Source of the DNA: Rapana venosa
Lineage: Eukaryota; Mollusca; Gastropoda; Neogastropoda; Muricidae
NCBI GenBank assembly: GCA_028751875.1
Contig: CM054167.1
Coordinates: 24,799,105-24,863,104 of the forward strand
Direction of reading: 5' to 3'
DNA length: 64,000 nucleotides
Shown here: positions 44,632 to 53,744 of the stretch, one piece after another
How the letters are laid out: the number at the start of each line of letters is the position of its first letter
Position numbering within the stretch: the first letter of the stretch is position 1
Notes under the pieces: generated by a model
Told to the model about the DNA's origin: nothing
Database searches by the model: none
Seen by the model: only the letters and a program-made list of their open reading frames with translations
Program-made: the position numbers and the translations under genes

Positions 44632-44751
44632 ATTTTGTCACCCACGCCCACCAGCACACAAGGGCCTCCTCCTCCAAAGAGCCCTGTGCAGATGGTTGTG
44701 GAGGAGACGGTGCAGGAGACGGTGCAAGAGAGTGACCTTGGACCATTCCAG
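44632..44751 (+). CDS. Cassette gene, exon 2, partly derived from an antisense SINE
   Basis: Acceptor gcggttttgcag (to 44631) and donor CAG/GTCAGT (44752) enclose 120 bases, 40 codons, phase 0 at both ends. The product has PTPTSTQGPPPPKSPVQ followed by MVVEETVQETVQ and ends DLGPFQ. The first half, to about 44690, aligns with antisense SINE sequence (compare ttcccaccagcacacaatgg at 41437 with cgcccaccagcacacaaggg here). The splice acceptor itself lies in the SINE. A second in-frame acceptor (ccctgtgcag, to 44691) would give a 20-codon exon without the SINE part. Resembles exon 3 at the MVV(E/D)E segment. Confidence 0.55.
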
Positions 44752-44865
44752 GTCAGTTGATGGGTCAAGCTGCGTGTGCATGCGTGTGTGTATATGTGTC
44801 AATGTATACATTTGTACGTGCATTTCTTTTTTTTGAAGTTTTATTTTATTCTTTTACTTCTAGGA

Positions 44866-45226
44866 TAATGGAATAAGCACTCATTTGCTTTTTTTTATGC
44901 AAACATCCAGGTTCCTGTGTGTATGTTGGTTTCATAGATTTTGTGATCCATTCCCACTGGCTCACAGTGGCCTACTTTTCCAAAAGGCGGAACATGTTAT
45001 AATGTTTGTGCAAGATGTTCTGCGTGTGTTTGCACTTGAGACCTTGGTTTATAGTCTCATCCGAAGGACTTTGAAGATTGGGGGGGGGGGGGGGTGTCGG
45101 GTTCAGTCAATGCTGATGGTAACTTGGGGGGGGGGGGGCAGGCAGGCAATCCCTTTAACTGGATTTGAACCCATGTCAGCAGAGCACAATGCACAAAGCT
45201 CTAACCACCAGGCTATCCCATCATGC
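44866..45226 (-). repeat. SINE, antisense, full length (family 1, type-1 tail)
   Basis: Plus-strand order: 3' end ggataatggaataagcactc, acatccaggttcctgtgtgt, cccactggctcacagtggcc, gtgcaagatgttctgcgtgt, agtctcatccgaaggac, two G runs (45080-45094, 45126-45138), then the B-box complement and the A-box complement ctctaaccaccaggctatcc. It lies in intron 2. Confidence 0.85.
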
Positions 45227-45332
45227 ATACATGTGTGTGTATGACAGTATACAGTGTGTGTGTGTGCGCATGTGCATGCGCGCGTGCATGTGCCTCTTTT
45301 AATAATTATGGATTTGACTTTGTTTCAGGAAA

Positions 45333-45500
45333 TTAAGACAGGTTTGAATCTGTGGCTTATGGATGTGTGTACAGATCCAGTCCATGGTCTTTAGCATAGC
45401 ATACTGTGTGATTATTAAGACAGGTTTGAATCTTTGGTTTATGGATGTGAGTACAAATCCAGTCCATGGTCTTTAGCGTAGCATACTGTGTGATTATTAA
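45333..45500 (+). repeat. 82-bp tandem repeat
   Basis: Units start with ttaagacaggtttgaatct at 45333 and 45415. A third starts with TTAA at 45497 and resumes after an inserted element at 46923-47006 (gacaggtgtgaatctgtggc ... gcatactgtgtg). A possible acceptor (tttgactttgtttcag, to 45329) precedes the array, similar to the acceptor before exon 4, so a lost exon is conceivable. Confidence 0.85.
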
Positions 45501-46922
45501 CCCTCTTGTTGTTGGATTCTACAGAGCTAAACTGCCTGTAGATTTTGAATTCTTTGCAGGTTTTCTACCTCCATCTGACTTACTTTACTCCTAAGGCAAT
45601 TGTGTGTGTGCATGACAAGTTATCAAGCTGAAATTTTGTCACAAGCTAGGCATGTCTTTGTACTTGCATTTAGGCGCAAGTTCATGTGTCTGGTCACCAG
45701 ATGTCTTGTCATTGTCACCTTATTTGTCACCAATCACAGGTAAAAATATGGTATATATGATATAACAGCAAATCCTGCATGGATTTGACAATAGTTAAAG
45801 CATATTAGCGTCGAATAAGGAAGTGATACCCAGCTGATGTGTTTACCAATAGTTATGTGCAATAGTACTTCAAGGATGTGTCACACAATGTCCCCATAGC
45901 ACCTGTTGTTTTATGGTATGTCTCGAGGAGACAGAAGTTTTGTTTAACTATTTTTTCTTTTGAAAACAAGTCATATTCAATCAACATGTGACCTTTATAC
46001 TGCAGTTCATATCTGCGTGTGCTACCACGTTTGTTAAGTGTACAGAAGTGTATTATTGTACATGACTGTCACACTGTCACCATTGTCACAGCACAGGTGT
46101 GACAAATTCGAAACAACACAGAACTTCTGTAACTCTACAAAATTTTAATGTTGGTAGTCTCTAAAGTAGTCGTAGTGGTGGCACAGGGTCACATCACATC
46201 ACAAAAAGCACAAATTATGGATGTGTGTTGGGGGGGGGGGGGGGGGGTTACCCATTGCTCTCACCTGTCGAACCTTGGCAAACGGAGACCTATTTTATTT
46301 TCCTTCTTGCTATTTTCATTATCAGCATATCTGTTTGTTTCTGCCATTGCAGTTTCAAAGCAAAAGTGTGGTAATAATGAGAAAACAGTCAAAAGGCATC
46401 AAGCTTTCAGGCGTCTATGTAGCACAGGTCAGGAATGTGCCATGTAGCACGTTATTTTCTGGCTCACTCTTCTCCCTAACTGCAGCATTTCCTTCCTCCT
46501 CTTCCTTGTAATCGTTTAATATCGGACTAACTTAACAATTCTCATTCAAATGTTTCTACTTCCAAGACAATAACATTCAATTTATCGTCTCGCTAATCAG
46601 ATGAATCATCTGCTACGAAAGAAAACGCCATTTTTTTCCGCCACGCTGCACCATTGAAAAGCATTCTGGTCGCTGGCTGTTATTTCTTCCTTCCCTCCCC
46701 ACTACACGCATGTTAGTGGTCTAAATTTATCACTGGCATCCTCTGACACCCTCCCTGCATCGCCCCACCAATTTTCAGACACATAGTGTGAAAACCACGA
46801 GATCTGTGTGTGATGGAAAAGTACTGCCCACGTGGGCAGCACCAACTGTCGGCTACGGTCGTATTGGAATCTAGCAGCAGCTGCCGTTACTGTCGGCTGT
46901 GGCTGGATTGGGGACAAGAGGG
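45501..46922. mobile_element. Non-autonomous piggyBac-like element
   Basis: Flanked by TTAA at 45497-45500 and 46923-46926. Ends are CCCTCTTGT... on the left and its inverse ...ACAAGAGGG on the right, the TTAA target and CCC-starting terminal repeats typical of the piggyBac superfamily. The empty site is present in the neighbouring 82-bp repeat unit (tgattaTTAAgacagg at 45410-45424). The 1422-bp interior has no transposase frame. It contains a run of 18 G (46230-46247) and only short open frames without recognisable domains. It is therefore a non-autonomous copy moved by a transposase encoded elsewhere. Confidence 0.8.
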
Positions 46923-47105
46923 TTAAGACAGGTGTGAATCTGTGGCTTATGGATATGTTGTGTACAGATCCAGTCCATGGTCTTTAGCAATAGCATACTG
47001 TGTGCTGGCAGACCTCTCTCTGTGTTGTACCGTGTCTTTGCCTTTCATAGGATGACAGCGCTACGCTGTGCAGTAGTACCTTTGTGACTGACCCACTGTG
47101 TGCAG

Positions 47106-47325
47106 GTGCAATCCACCCAGCAGTAGTACCTTTGTGACTGACTGACCGACTGTGTGCAGGTGCAATCCACCCAGCAGTAGTACCTTTGTGACTGACTGAC
47201 CGACTGTGTGCAGGTGCAATCCACCCAGCAGTAGTACCTTTGTGACTGACTGACCGACTGTGTGCAGGTGCAATCCACCCAGCAGTAGTACCTTTGTGAC
47301 TGACTGACTGACCGACTGTGTGCAG
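47106..47325 (+). repeat. 54-bp tandem repeat carrying a splice acceptor in each unit
   Basis: Four units of 54-58 bp, each starting gtgcaatccacccag and ending gactgtgtgcag, begin at 47106, 47160, 47214 and 47268. The exon itself begins with the same words at 47326. Each junction is a possible AG acceptor (47105, 47159, 47213, 47267, 47325). Reading on from any but the last gives GTG CAA TCC ACC CAG CAG TAG, an immediate stop. Confidence 0.85.
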
Positions 47326-47508
47326 GTGCAATCCACCCAGTCATCATCTTCGGCTGTCCCAGGCCCTGCTGCCTCACCTGTGCCGGTGGCCGTGTCCACA
47401 CCCAAAGTCAAAGGCACACCACCAACGGGCAAGGCCAAGCGTCTCTGGACCGCTCAAGAAGTGTCGTCCATTGCCATGGTGGTGGATGAGCCTGTGGGAC
47501 AACAGCAG
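47326..47508 (+). CDS. Cassette gene, exon 3
   Basis: 61 codons, phase 0 at both ends, between gtgtgcag (to 47325) and the donor CAG/GTCGGT (47509). The product starts VQSTQSSSSAVPGPAASPVP, has STPKVKGTPP and RLWTAQE at residues 24-45, and ends MVVDEPVGQQQ. The STPK...RLWT block is shared with the end of the first exon and the MVV.E block with exon 2. This is what tandem exon duplication would leave. The intron start (gtgaactggtcaagtgtgtg) resembles that of intron 2 (gttgatgggtcaagctgcgt). Confidence 0.6.
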
Positions 47509-47524
47509 GTCGGTGAACTGGTCA

Positions 47525-47572
47525 AGTGTGTGCATGCGTGTGTGTGTATGTGTGTGTGTGTGTGTGTGTTTT
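47525..47572 (+). repeat. (GT)n tract at the start of intron 3
   Basis: Mixed tgtgtgcatgcgtgtgtgta followed by (GT)n. Comparable tracts follow the donors of exons 1, 2 and 4. Confidence 0.85.
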
Positions 47573-47596
47573 AATAATGAATACAAAATTGTTTTA

Positions 47597-47908
47597 GAAT
47601 TGTGGACAAGATCAAGAATGAGGTGATCAGAGACATGGTCGGACTAACACCAATTCTCCACCATATCGAACAACAAAGGATCAGGTGGTTTGGTCACCTC
47701 ACTAGAATGCCGCCCAACCAACCAGCCCTACGGGCATACACCACCAAATACAATGGCTGGAAAGCCAGAGGTAGACCAAGGAGACGATGGAGTGACTCCG
47801 TGGCTGACACCCTGCAAGCCCATGACCTGTCACTACATCAAGCCTCCCGCCTTGCTGCAGACAGACGTCTGTGTCTCCCCGCGACGTCGAAGGGCACCAG
47901 CGGCAGAT
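47597..47908 (+). mobile_element. LINE C-terminal fragment in intron 3
   Basis: An open frame of about 100 codons contains IRWFGHLTRMP and GRPRRRWSDSVADTL, the standard C-terminal end of many LINE ORF2 proteins, followed by a stop and an A-rich/GAAA tail (47907-47931). It is 5'-truncated but its frame is intact, so it is a fairly recent insertion. Confidence 0.75.
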
Positions 47909-47999
47909 GAAAGAAAGAAGAAGAAAGAAATTGGGGAAAGTAGCCTGTTGGTGTGTTTGGCCTGGGGCAGGTTTGGAGGAAGGCGTGGTTGCCCCACTG

Positions 48000-48685
48000 T
48001 AGGTGACTGACCATGGAGTTGAGGGAGTGATAACCCGCCACACAACTCAGTCTTTTTGCAATGGAAGTGCGAGATATGTGCATTGTCATCAGCAAACTGC
48101 TTGCTTCTCTGAAGTGCAGTTATTATGTCCATTGTAGGTCACTTCTGTTGATCTCTTTTTTCAAGGTAAACATGCTTTTGCTGCGTCAGGGTATTGAGAA
48201 GTCGGTTTCGCTGAAATTCTTCCCGATTGTGAATGGTTTGCATTTTGAAGTGAATCATCGGCATTGGACTGTTGATATAAATGCTAATGGAGTTCGTTTA
48301 TGCTAAATTATTATTTATTGTTATTTTGGGTCATGTTGTTGTCAATCAAGAACGCATTATGGGGGAAGGGCCACACTGCTATCGCATATCCATGGAGCAG
48401 ATGGACTGCAGTGAGATAATTTCTTATAACACTGTTTCATTGGATAGCAGGAATCCACTCCGACAGTAGTAGTTATTTGGCAGGTAGCTATGTGATGAAT
48501 TCTTTTGAACACATCTCCTTGTTGGTGGTCTTTACACATAGCTGCCAATCATTCCATTTTTTTACCCTAAAGTTTTCTGTGTTATAGCTGTGATTCCAGT
48601 CTTCCGGTCTTTGAGAAAATTTAAACGTTTACAAAATATAATAATAAATAAATAAAAAATCTGCATAAAGTGAGTAGAATGTCAA
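48000..48685. other. Intron sequence, nothing recognised
   Basis: AT-rich, no repeat or coding evidence. Confidence 0.4.
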
Positions 48686-48689
48686 TGTG

Positions 48690-49010
48690 CATGCCAGTTT
48701 ACAATGCCAGTCACCAAGATGTTGAAGAAAGGTTAAACACAAATTCTGGTAGTTATGCCTGTCAGAAGTTCTCCAATGCAAGAAGGATTTTCCGTATATG
48801 GATCAGTTTTGACAAGTTCTGCCTTCTGAAGTGCTATGTTCTCGTATGATTTTAAACTTTGGCATGGTGGACGAAATGACATTACTGCACATGAGAAGAC
48901 CAGTTGTTTATCTCTATGATTTTGGCAGAGCAGATATGATTTCTGCTATCCTGCTATGTTGCTGTGCCAGTTGCTTAAGAAATATGATCTTTTTGCAAGT
49001 TTATTCAGCT
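48690..49010 (+). repeat. Intron 3 segment paralogous to intron 4
   Basis: It aligns with 50735-51075. Shared boxes are caatgccagtcaccaagatg / aaatgccagtctctaagatg, acattactgcacatgagaag / gattactgcacatgagaaga, tctctatgattttggcagag / tctctacgattttggtgtag and tgctgtgccagttgctt / tgctatgccagttgctc. Divergence is substantial, so the duplication is not recent. Confidence 0.75.
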
Positions 49011-49022
49011 TATTCTTAAATG

Positions 49023-49180
49023 CAGACAAAAATTTGAAGGACTTTTGGGGCAATGGAGTCAGCAATGATGTTAGCTCCAGGGAAAAAAATGCCCTTTATT
49101 GGGAGTCACAGGGGTGGCTCAAACCCAGGTTGTCAGAATGCGAGTACAATGCTCCACCAGGCTGTCCTCTGTGTGTGAAT
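49023..49180 (-). repeat. SINE head fragment, antisense
   Basis: Plus-strand boxes ggggcaatggagtcagcaat, gatgttagctccagggaaaa, then caaacccaggttgtcag (B-box complement) and atgctccaccaggctgtcct (A-box complement). The 3' part is missing. Confidence 0.7.
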
Positions 49181-49194
49181 GTGTGTGTGTGTGT

Positions 49195-49790
49195 GTGATG
49201 CATATTGTAAATTTATGTAAAGTGATAATGAGTAAGCAGTTATGTGCTTTATTACATTCATTGGCAATTATATAATTATAATTATGGTAGTAAAGATGAG
49301 AGGGATGTTTGCTTATTCTTAGGGCGTGTGCATGTGTGCGTGCGAGTTTGCAGGTGTGGTTGGGTTTTGTGTTTGTTTTTTTATTCAGACTCTATTTTGG
49401 AGGATTTTAAGTGTTATTTAGTTATTGATTGGTCATGTAGGTGTTGGTGTTTTGTATGGCTGAGATATTTTACTGATACTTATTTATAACTGGGTGTTTG
49501 TCCACATAGTTCATCAGTTGTTTTTTCCTAAGGCATTTTGTCATCCTGTGTCCAAAAGAGAGAAAAGAAGGCTGCCTCTAAGTGTTTGGTGTTCGAAGAG
49601 ACCAAGAACAACAATAAAACCCAAGAGAGAGACAGAGAGCTTATTAATTGACTAAGTGTGTGAAAAACATGATAAATGGATAGAAAAATTGTAGCATCAT
49701 ATTTTGTCAGATATTTGACTACTAGTGGTGTAGTGCATGTCGAATGGAGGCTGTCAAAAATGATCATTTCTTTCTCCTTGTTGAGCAAAA
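49195..49790. other. Intron 3 remainder
   Basis: Short (GT)n tracts (49175-49197) and AT-rich DNA; no other feature. The dispersed box tgcctttcatgggatgatta precedes exon 4 at 49814-49833. Confidence 0.45.
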
Positions 49791-49855
49791 TCCCATGTGT
49801 TGTACAGTGTCAATGCCTTTCATGGGATGATTACAGTACCTTTGACTTTGTGCAG

Positions 49856-49906
49856 GAGGCACCTATGCCTGTGGATCAACCAGCCCTGATAGAAGTACCT
49901 GTTGAG
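49856..49906 (+). CDS. Cassette gene, exon 4 (17 codons)
   Basis: Between acceptor tttgactttgtgcag (to 49855) and donor GAG/GTGAGA (49907). Phase 0 at both ends; reads EAPMPVDQPALIEVPVE. A microexon of this size is weak evidence alone. Support comes from the acceptor context: tttcatgggatgattacagt and acctttgactttgtgcag match the contexts before exons 3 and 5. Confidence 0.5.
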
Positions 49907-50167
49907 GTGAGAATAAGTGTGTGTACTAGTGCATGCATGCATGTGTATGTGCGTGCATACATGCACAATATTTGTGTGCATGCATGTGTGTATTGTGTAG
50001 TCTTTGAATTAACGTCCATGCACATTATTTGATTTGGACAAAGATTTGTGTGTGTGCGTGTGTGCATACGTGAGCATATGCTGGTGTGTTCGTATTGATC
50101 TTGTAACGAAATTGTTTTAGAATGTTAGATTGTAATCAATAGCTTAAATTTATGAGTGTAGGGGGAG

Positions 50168-50530
50168 AGGTGGCCTGGTGGTTAGTGCAGAGCTCATGGC
50201 TTAACAGCTGGAGTTTGACAGCCTGTTAGAGGGGATTCCCGGGGGTTGATTCAGTACCGACTCCACTGCCCCCAAAGTCCTTCAAATGGGACTGTAGACT
50301 TGAAACATCTTGCGCACACGCTTAAAACTGTTTTGCCATTTGGAAGAGTAGGCCATTTATTGCCAGTAGAAACAGAAGACAGAATTTAGAACTAGTGCAT
50401 GCACACTGGTGTCTTGTTTGTACAACGTCCCCAAACGTTGAAATGCGGCCATCTTTTGATGGTGGGCAGAAACAGTTGTATATGCAAAATCTTGCCCTTG
50501 GTGAAGTTCATGATTCTAGCTGAACAGCAA
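50168..50530 (+). repeat. SINE, family 1 head with type-2 tail
   Basis: Head gtggcctggtggttagtgca, body gattcagtaccgactccact, catcttgcgcacacg, agagtaggccatttattg, tail gtccccaaacgttgaaatgc and cttggtgaagttcatgattc. Confidence 0.75.
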
Positions 50531-50734
50531 AAAATACAGTCCCTGGTCATTACCATTCACATTCATTCACATGGCTGCCAGCCTGTATTTTTTTCTTTCC
50601 ACATAATGTTTCCAGTAGTTGCAATTCCGATTTTCTACTGGAAATATAAAAAAAAAAAGTTCTGGTGTCTGAAATTTCATTTAAAAAAAAAGACCGTAAA
50701 AGAGAAACAAAGAGCACAGAAATCGAGTGTGTCA

Positions 50735-51075
50735 GCTCGTGTGCTGGTTTCAAATGCCAGTCTCTAAGATGTGGAAGAAAGGACCAAAAATGAGACAGTT
50801 GTGCCTGAGAGGAGTTTGTTCTCGAATACAAGGTAGCTCAAATAGCAGGAGTAGTTTTCATACATTGACCAGTCTCCACAGGGCAAAGGTCGTGCCTTCT
50901 ACTGCACTCTGTTTGTGCCCTTGTGATTTTTAAATTTTGTATGGCGGATTACTGCACATGAGAAGACTAGAGCTGTTCATCTCTACGATTTTGGTGTAGC
51001 AGTACTGACTTATCACCTGTCTTGCTCAGTTGCTATGCCAGTTGCTCAGATCTCTGACATTTTGTGAGTTTGTTG
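50735..51075 (+). repeat. Intron 4 segment paralogous to intron 3
   Basis: Counterpart of 48690-49010. It supports tandem duplication of an exon-plus-intron unit: offset between the two segments about 2.05 kb, offset between exons 4 and 5 2.24 kb. Confidence 0.75.
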
Positions 51076-51102
51076 CGCTGGTTCAAATGCATGCGATGAA
51101 GA

Positions 51103-51275
51103 CAGGATCGCCTAGTGGTTAGAGCATTGCACTTGCAATCCGATAACCTGGGATCGAGTGACTTCTAAGGCTTGTGTTCAAGGGAATTTTTCCCATGGAG
51201 TTAACATCATTACCAACTCCACTCCTTGGAAAGTCTGGATGAGGCTATAATCCGAAGATCCCATGTGCAAAGGGC
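51103..51275 (+). repeat. SINE head fragment (3'-truncated)
   Basis: Head ggatcgcctagtggttagag, gcactt..., then ttttcccatggagttaacat, cccatgtgcaaagggcaaga at the end. The tail is missing. Confidence 0.75.
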
Positions 51276-51487
51276 AAGACTTCAGTTGCTATGAAACAAA
51301 ATATGACAAAAATCATTCAGTTGGTGCACAACACTTACCTCTAAATAATTTTACATACTGATTTTGTACTGCATGAATGAGACACGATTAGTGATCTTTT
51401 GATTTCCACTGATGTGGCCACTTTGTTTCAGGTCGTATGACTCGTGCAGCCTCGTACAAGAAGCTGGGGAGGTCATGTATTGAATAT

Positions 51488-51806
51488 GAGATGGTATAGC
51501 CTAGCGGTTAGAACATTGCGCTCACAATTCCCGTTCAAGGGGATATTTCCCCTGGAGTTAACATCAGTGCAGACTCCACTCTCCCCAAAAAGTCCTTCAG
51601 ATAAGACTATAAACCGAGGCCCCATGTGCGAACGCATGCAGAACATCTTGTGCACACTTAAATCCTGTTCCGCTTTCGTAAGAGTAGGCCACCATGTGCG
51701 GGAGGGAACGAATGACAGAATTTACAAAACCGCATACACACGGGGACTGGATGTAAAAAAGCACATGATTGCTTATTCCATTATCCTCGATATAAAAGAA
51801 GAAAAA
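51488..51806 (+). repeat. tRNA-derived SINE, full length (family 1, type-1 tail)
   Basis: The cleanest copy in the window: gatggtatagcctagcggtt, ggggatatttcccctggagt, gactataaaccgaggcccca, catcttgtgcacac, taagagtaggccaccatg, acggggactggatgtaaaaa, ccattatcctcgatataaaa. The B-box region is shortened. Confidence 0.85.
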
Positions 51807-51937
51807 AAATCATGGTAAATGATTCTTTCCTAACTGCATAATCTTGTTCGGGAGATGCTCCTTTGACTTAAAAAAAAAAACTTTAAAAATGCTTGGGCTG
51901 TGCCCCTTGACCTCCACTTTTTCAGGAGAGGGGCACA

Positions 51938-51944
51938 CCCCCCC

Positions 51945-51975
<31 letters not shown>
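51938..51975. repeat. Poly-C tract (28 C) followed by poly-A
   Basis: 28 C at 51938-51965 followed by about ten A. It lies about 130 bp before the acceptor of exon 5. Confidence 0.9.
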
Positions 51976-52096
51976 ATTGTTTGGGAATTGTCAAGGGTTG
52001 CCATCTATGCTTACTGAGGGCCTGTCAGTGTTTGCTCAGTGTAATAATTGCCTTTCATGGAATGATAACTGTACCTTTGTCTCTGTGTGTTTGCAG

Positions 52097-52284
52097 GTGC
52101 ATGCGCCATTTGTACCACCACCTGCACCTCTACCTTTACCACCACCTGCACCTCTACCTGCGCCTCTGCCTGTGCCTGCACCAGCGCCTCTTGTTGCACT
52201 TGCGCCTATGCCTGCACCTCTACCTGCGCCTATGCCTGCACCTCTACCTGCACCTGCGCCTCTACCTGTGCCTCTACCTGTGCC
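52097..52284 (+). CDS. Cassette gene, terminal exon, part before the retrotransposon
   Basis: Acceptor ctctgtgtgtttgcag (to 52096), then phase 0 GTG CAT GCG CCA. It encodes Pro/Ala/Leu repeats of the type [15 protein letters not shown]. The exon is broken after 188 bases by a Ty3/gypsy element. As the sequence stands, the frame continues into the LTR and stops at 52469-52471, adding 62 LTR-derived codons. Without the element and one target duplication, the next coding base is 56401 and the frame is preserved. Confidence 0.6.
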
Positions 52285-52530
52285 TGTAGAGTTGTCATTC
52301 ACCCGAACACAACCACTACTAACACAGCTCGTGTGTTTCAATCGGTTATTATTGTGGCTCTTGAGTCTGGAACTAAAAAATCGTCCGTTGTCTTGTTATT
52401 GTCTACTGCGCATGCCCTGTGTATCAATTGCTAGGCAACGTCACGAAATTATTAACAACGAGGCTTTATAAATCTAAAACGTCTTTTCATGGAAATGAAC
52501 TAGAATGGATAATTGATGTACGACATTACA
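52285..52530 (-). repeat. 3' LTR of the Ty3/gypsy element
   Basis: 246 bp with TG...CA ends. Compared with the other LTR it holds an extra 43 bases (52331-52373), and its terminal 46 bases (52285-52330) are present at the other end only in inverted orientation. Confidence 0.9.
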
Positions 52531-52691
52531 ACCCTCCCCACCTTGAAAGAAAACTTCATGACTAGAATTGTTAAGAACCTGTGGCACATGGAATTAATAT
52601 AGAAATACTTTAACATAAAACCAATAACAGAATTGTGCAACTTTTCCTAACAATCTGTTCAACATTCTTTCTTTGAAAACAGAAATCTAGA

Positions 52692-53744
52692 CTATTTTGT
52701 AATATAGTCTTTCAGGTATTGTGGGCTGATGCAAGTTCTTCTGGACCGTCGCACTGGCTCTGGGCTGGTACTGGGCAGAAGAGCTTCTTCGTTGACTTCA
52801 GGGTTTGGAGTGGATCTGGCTGAAGAATCTTCTTCTCTCCTTTCATCAGATGGTGAAGGTCGTGCAATCTTCTTGAAGAATGAGGAGTTGCGGGTGATCT
52901 GCACTGTTCCCTGTCCGGCGGTCAGCATGGATCCTTTCTTTGCTGTGACTTGCAGAGGTACTGGATTATAGTATGGTGTCAGTTTGTTTTCTTTCTTCTG
53001 ACGGACAAGCACAGTGTCACCAATTTGGATGTTGGATTCAGAAGCATGACGTCTGTTGTCTGCATAGATTTTCATTTTCTCTTTCATTGCAGCATCATGT
53101 TGACGGATTTCCCTATCAAGCTTCTGTGATGATTTTCCAGCTTGGTCGTTAATTCCAGGGAGTTGGATCCTTATCTTTCTTCCATAGAGAGCTTCGGCTG
53201 GGCTTACACCAGTACTGCTGTGTGGAGTAGCACGGTAGTTGCGAAGGAACTTGTAGAGTTCTTGGCGCCATACCTTTCCTTCTACCTGGGCAGCTTGGAT
53301 GGTTTTCTTCAGCATGGGCATACATCTTTCTGCACCACCATTGGCTTGTGGCCAGAGAGGCGTGACTTTGCGGTGGTGAAAACCTAAATACTGAGCAAAT
53401 TGTCCAAATTCACGGCCATTGAATGGGGGTCCATTGTCTGTTTTCACAATGTCTGGTATGCCATGTCGAGCAAATATAGAGTCAAGTTTGGGAATGGTAG
53501 CGTTTGCACTGGTAGAACTGACAATTTCAACTTCAGGAAACCGTGAGTATGTGTCAGTCACGACAAGAAGGTATTCTCCTGATGGAAATGGTCCGGCAAA
53601 ATCAAGACTGACTTCAGACCATGGGTGATGGGGTAGTGGGGACATGTGAAGAGGTTCACATGAGTGATCTGGAGTCGTAGATAAGCAGGCAAGGCAGGAC
53701 TTGACATTTGACCCCACTAATCTGTCCATGTGTGGAAACCACAC
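52692..53744 (-). CDS. Ty3/gypsy integrase
   Basis: 350 codons, the longest intact domain of the element. The catalytic triad is visible: Asp in SLDFAGPF (about residue 49), Asp in KTDNGPPF (about 102) and Glu in QANGGAERCM (about 138). The C-terminal domain reads IGDTVLVRQKK (about 245-255), and the end is RRSRRTCISPQYLKDY. In intact relatives it inserts element cDNA and makes short target duplications such as the 5-bp one seen here. The zinc-binding HHCC segment lies in the preceding frame. Confidence 0.85.
   Translation of the reverse strand: MWFPHMDRLVGSNVKSCLACLSTTPDHSCEPLHMSPLPHHPWSEVSLDFAGPFPSGEYLLVVTDTYSRFPEVEIVSSTSANATIPKLDSIFARHGIPDIVKTDNGPPFNGREFGQFAQYLGFHHRKVTPLWPQANGGAERCMPMLKKTIQAAQVEGKVWRQELYKFLRNYRATPHSSTGVSPAEALYGRKIRIQLPGINDQAGKSSQKLDREIRQHDAAMKEKMKIYADNRRHASESNIQIGDTVLVRQKKENKLTPYYNPVPLQVTAKKGSMLTAGQGTVQITRNSSFFKKIARPSPSDERREEDSSARSTPNPEVNEEALLPSTSPEPVRRSRRTCISPQYLKDYITK

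Noticed and set aside
47045..47438. Three overlapping minus-strand frames of 115-125 codons
   Set aside because: They are translations of the 54-bp tandem repeat antisense to exon 3.
52087..52434. Cys/Thr-rich plus-strand frame ([17 protein letters not shown]), also 56284-57108, resembling a cysteine-rich secreted protein
   Set aside because: It is the alternative frame of the Pro/Ala-coding repeat; the spliced, phase-consistent frame is the Pro/Ala one that ends in the Arg-rich tail.
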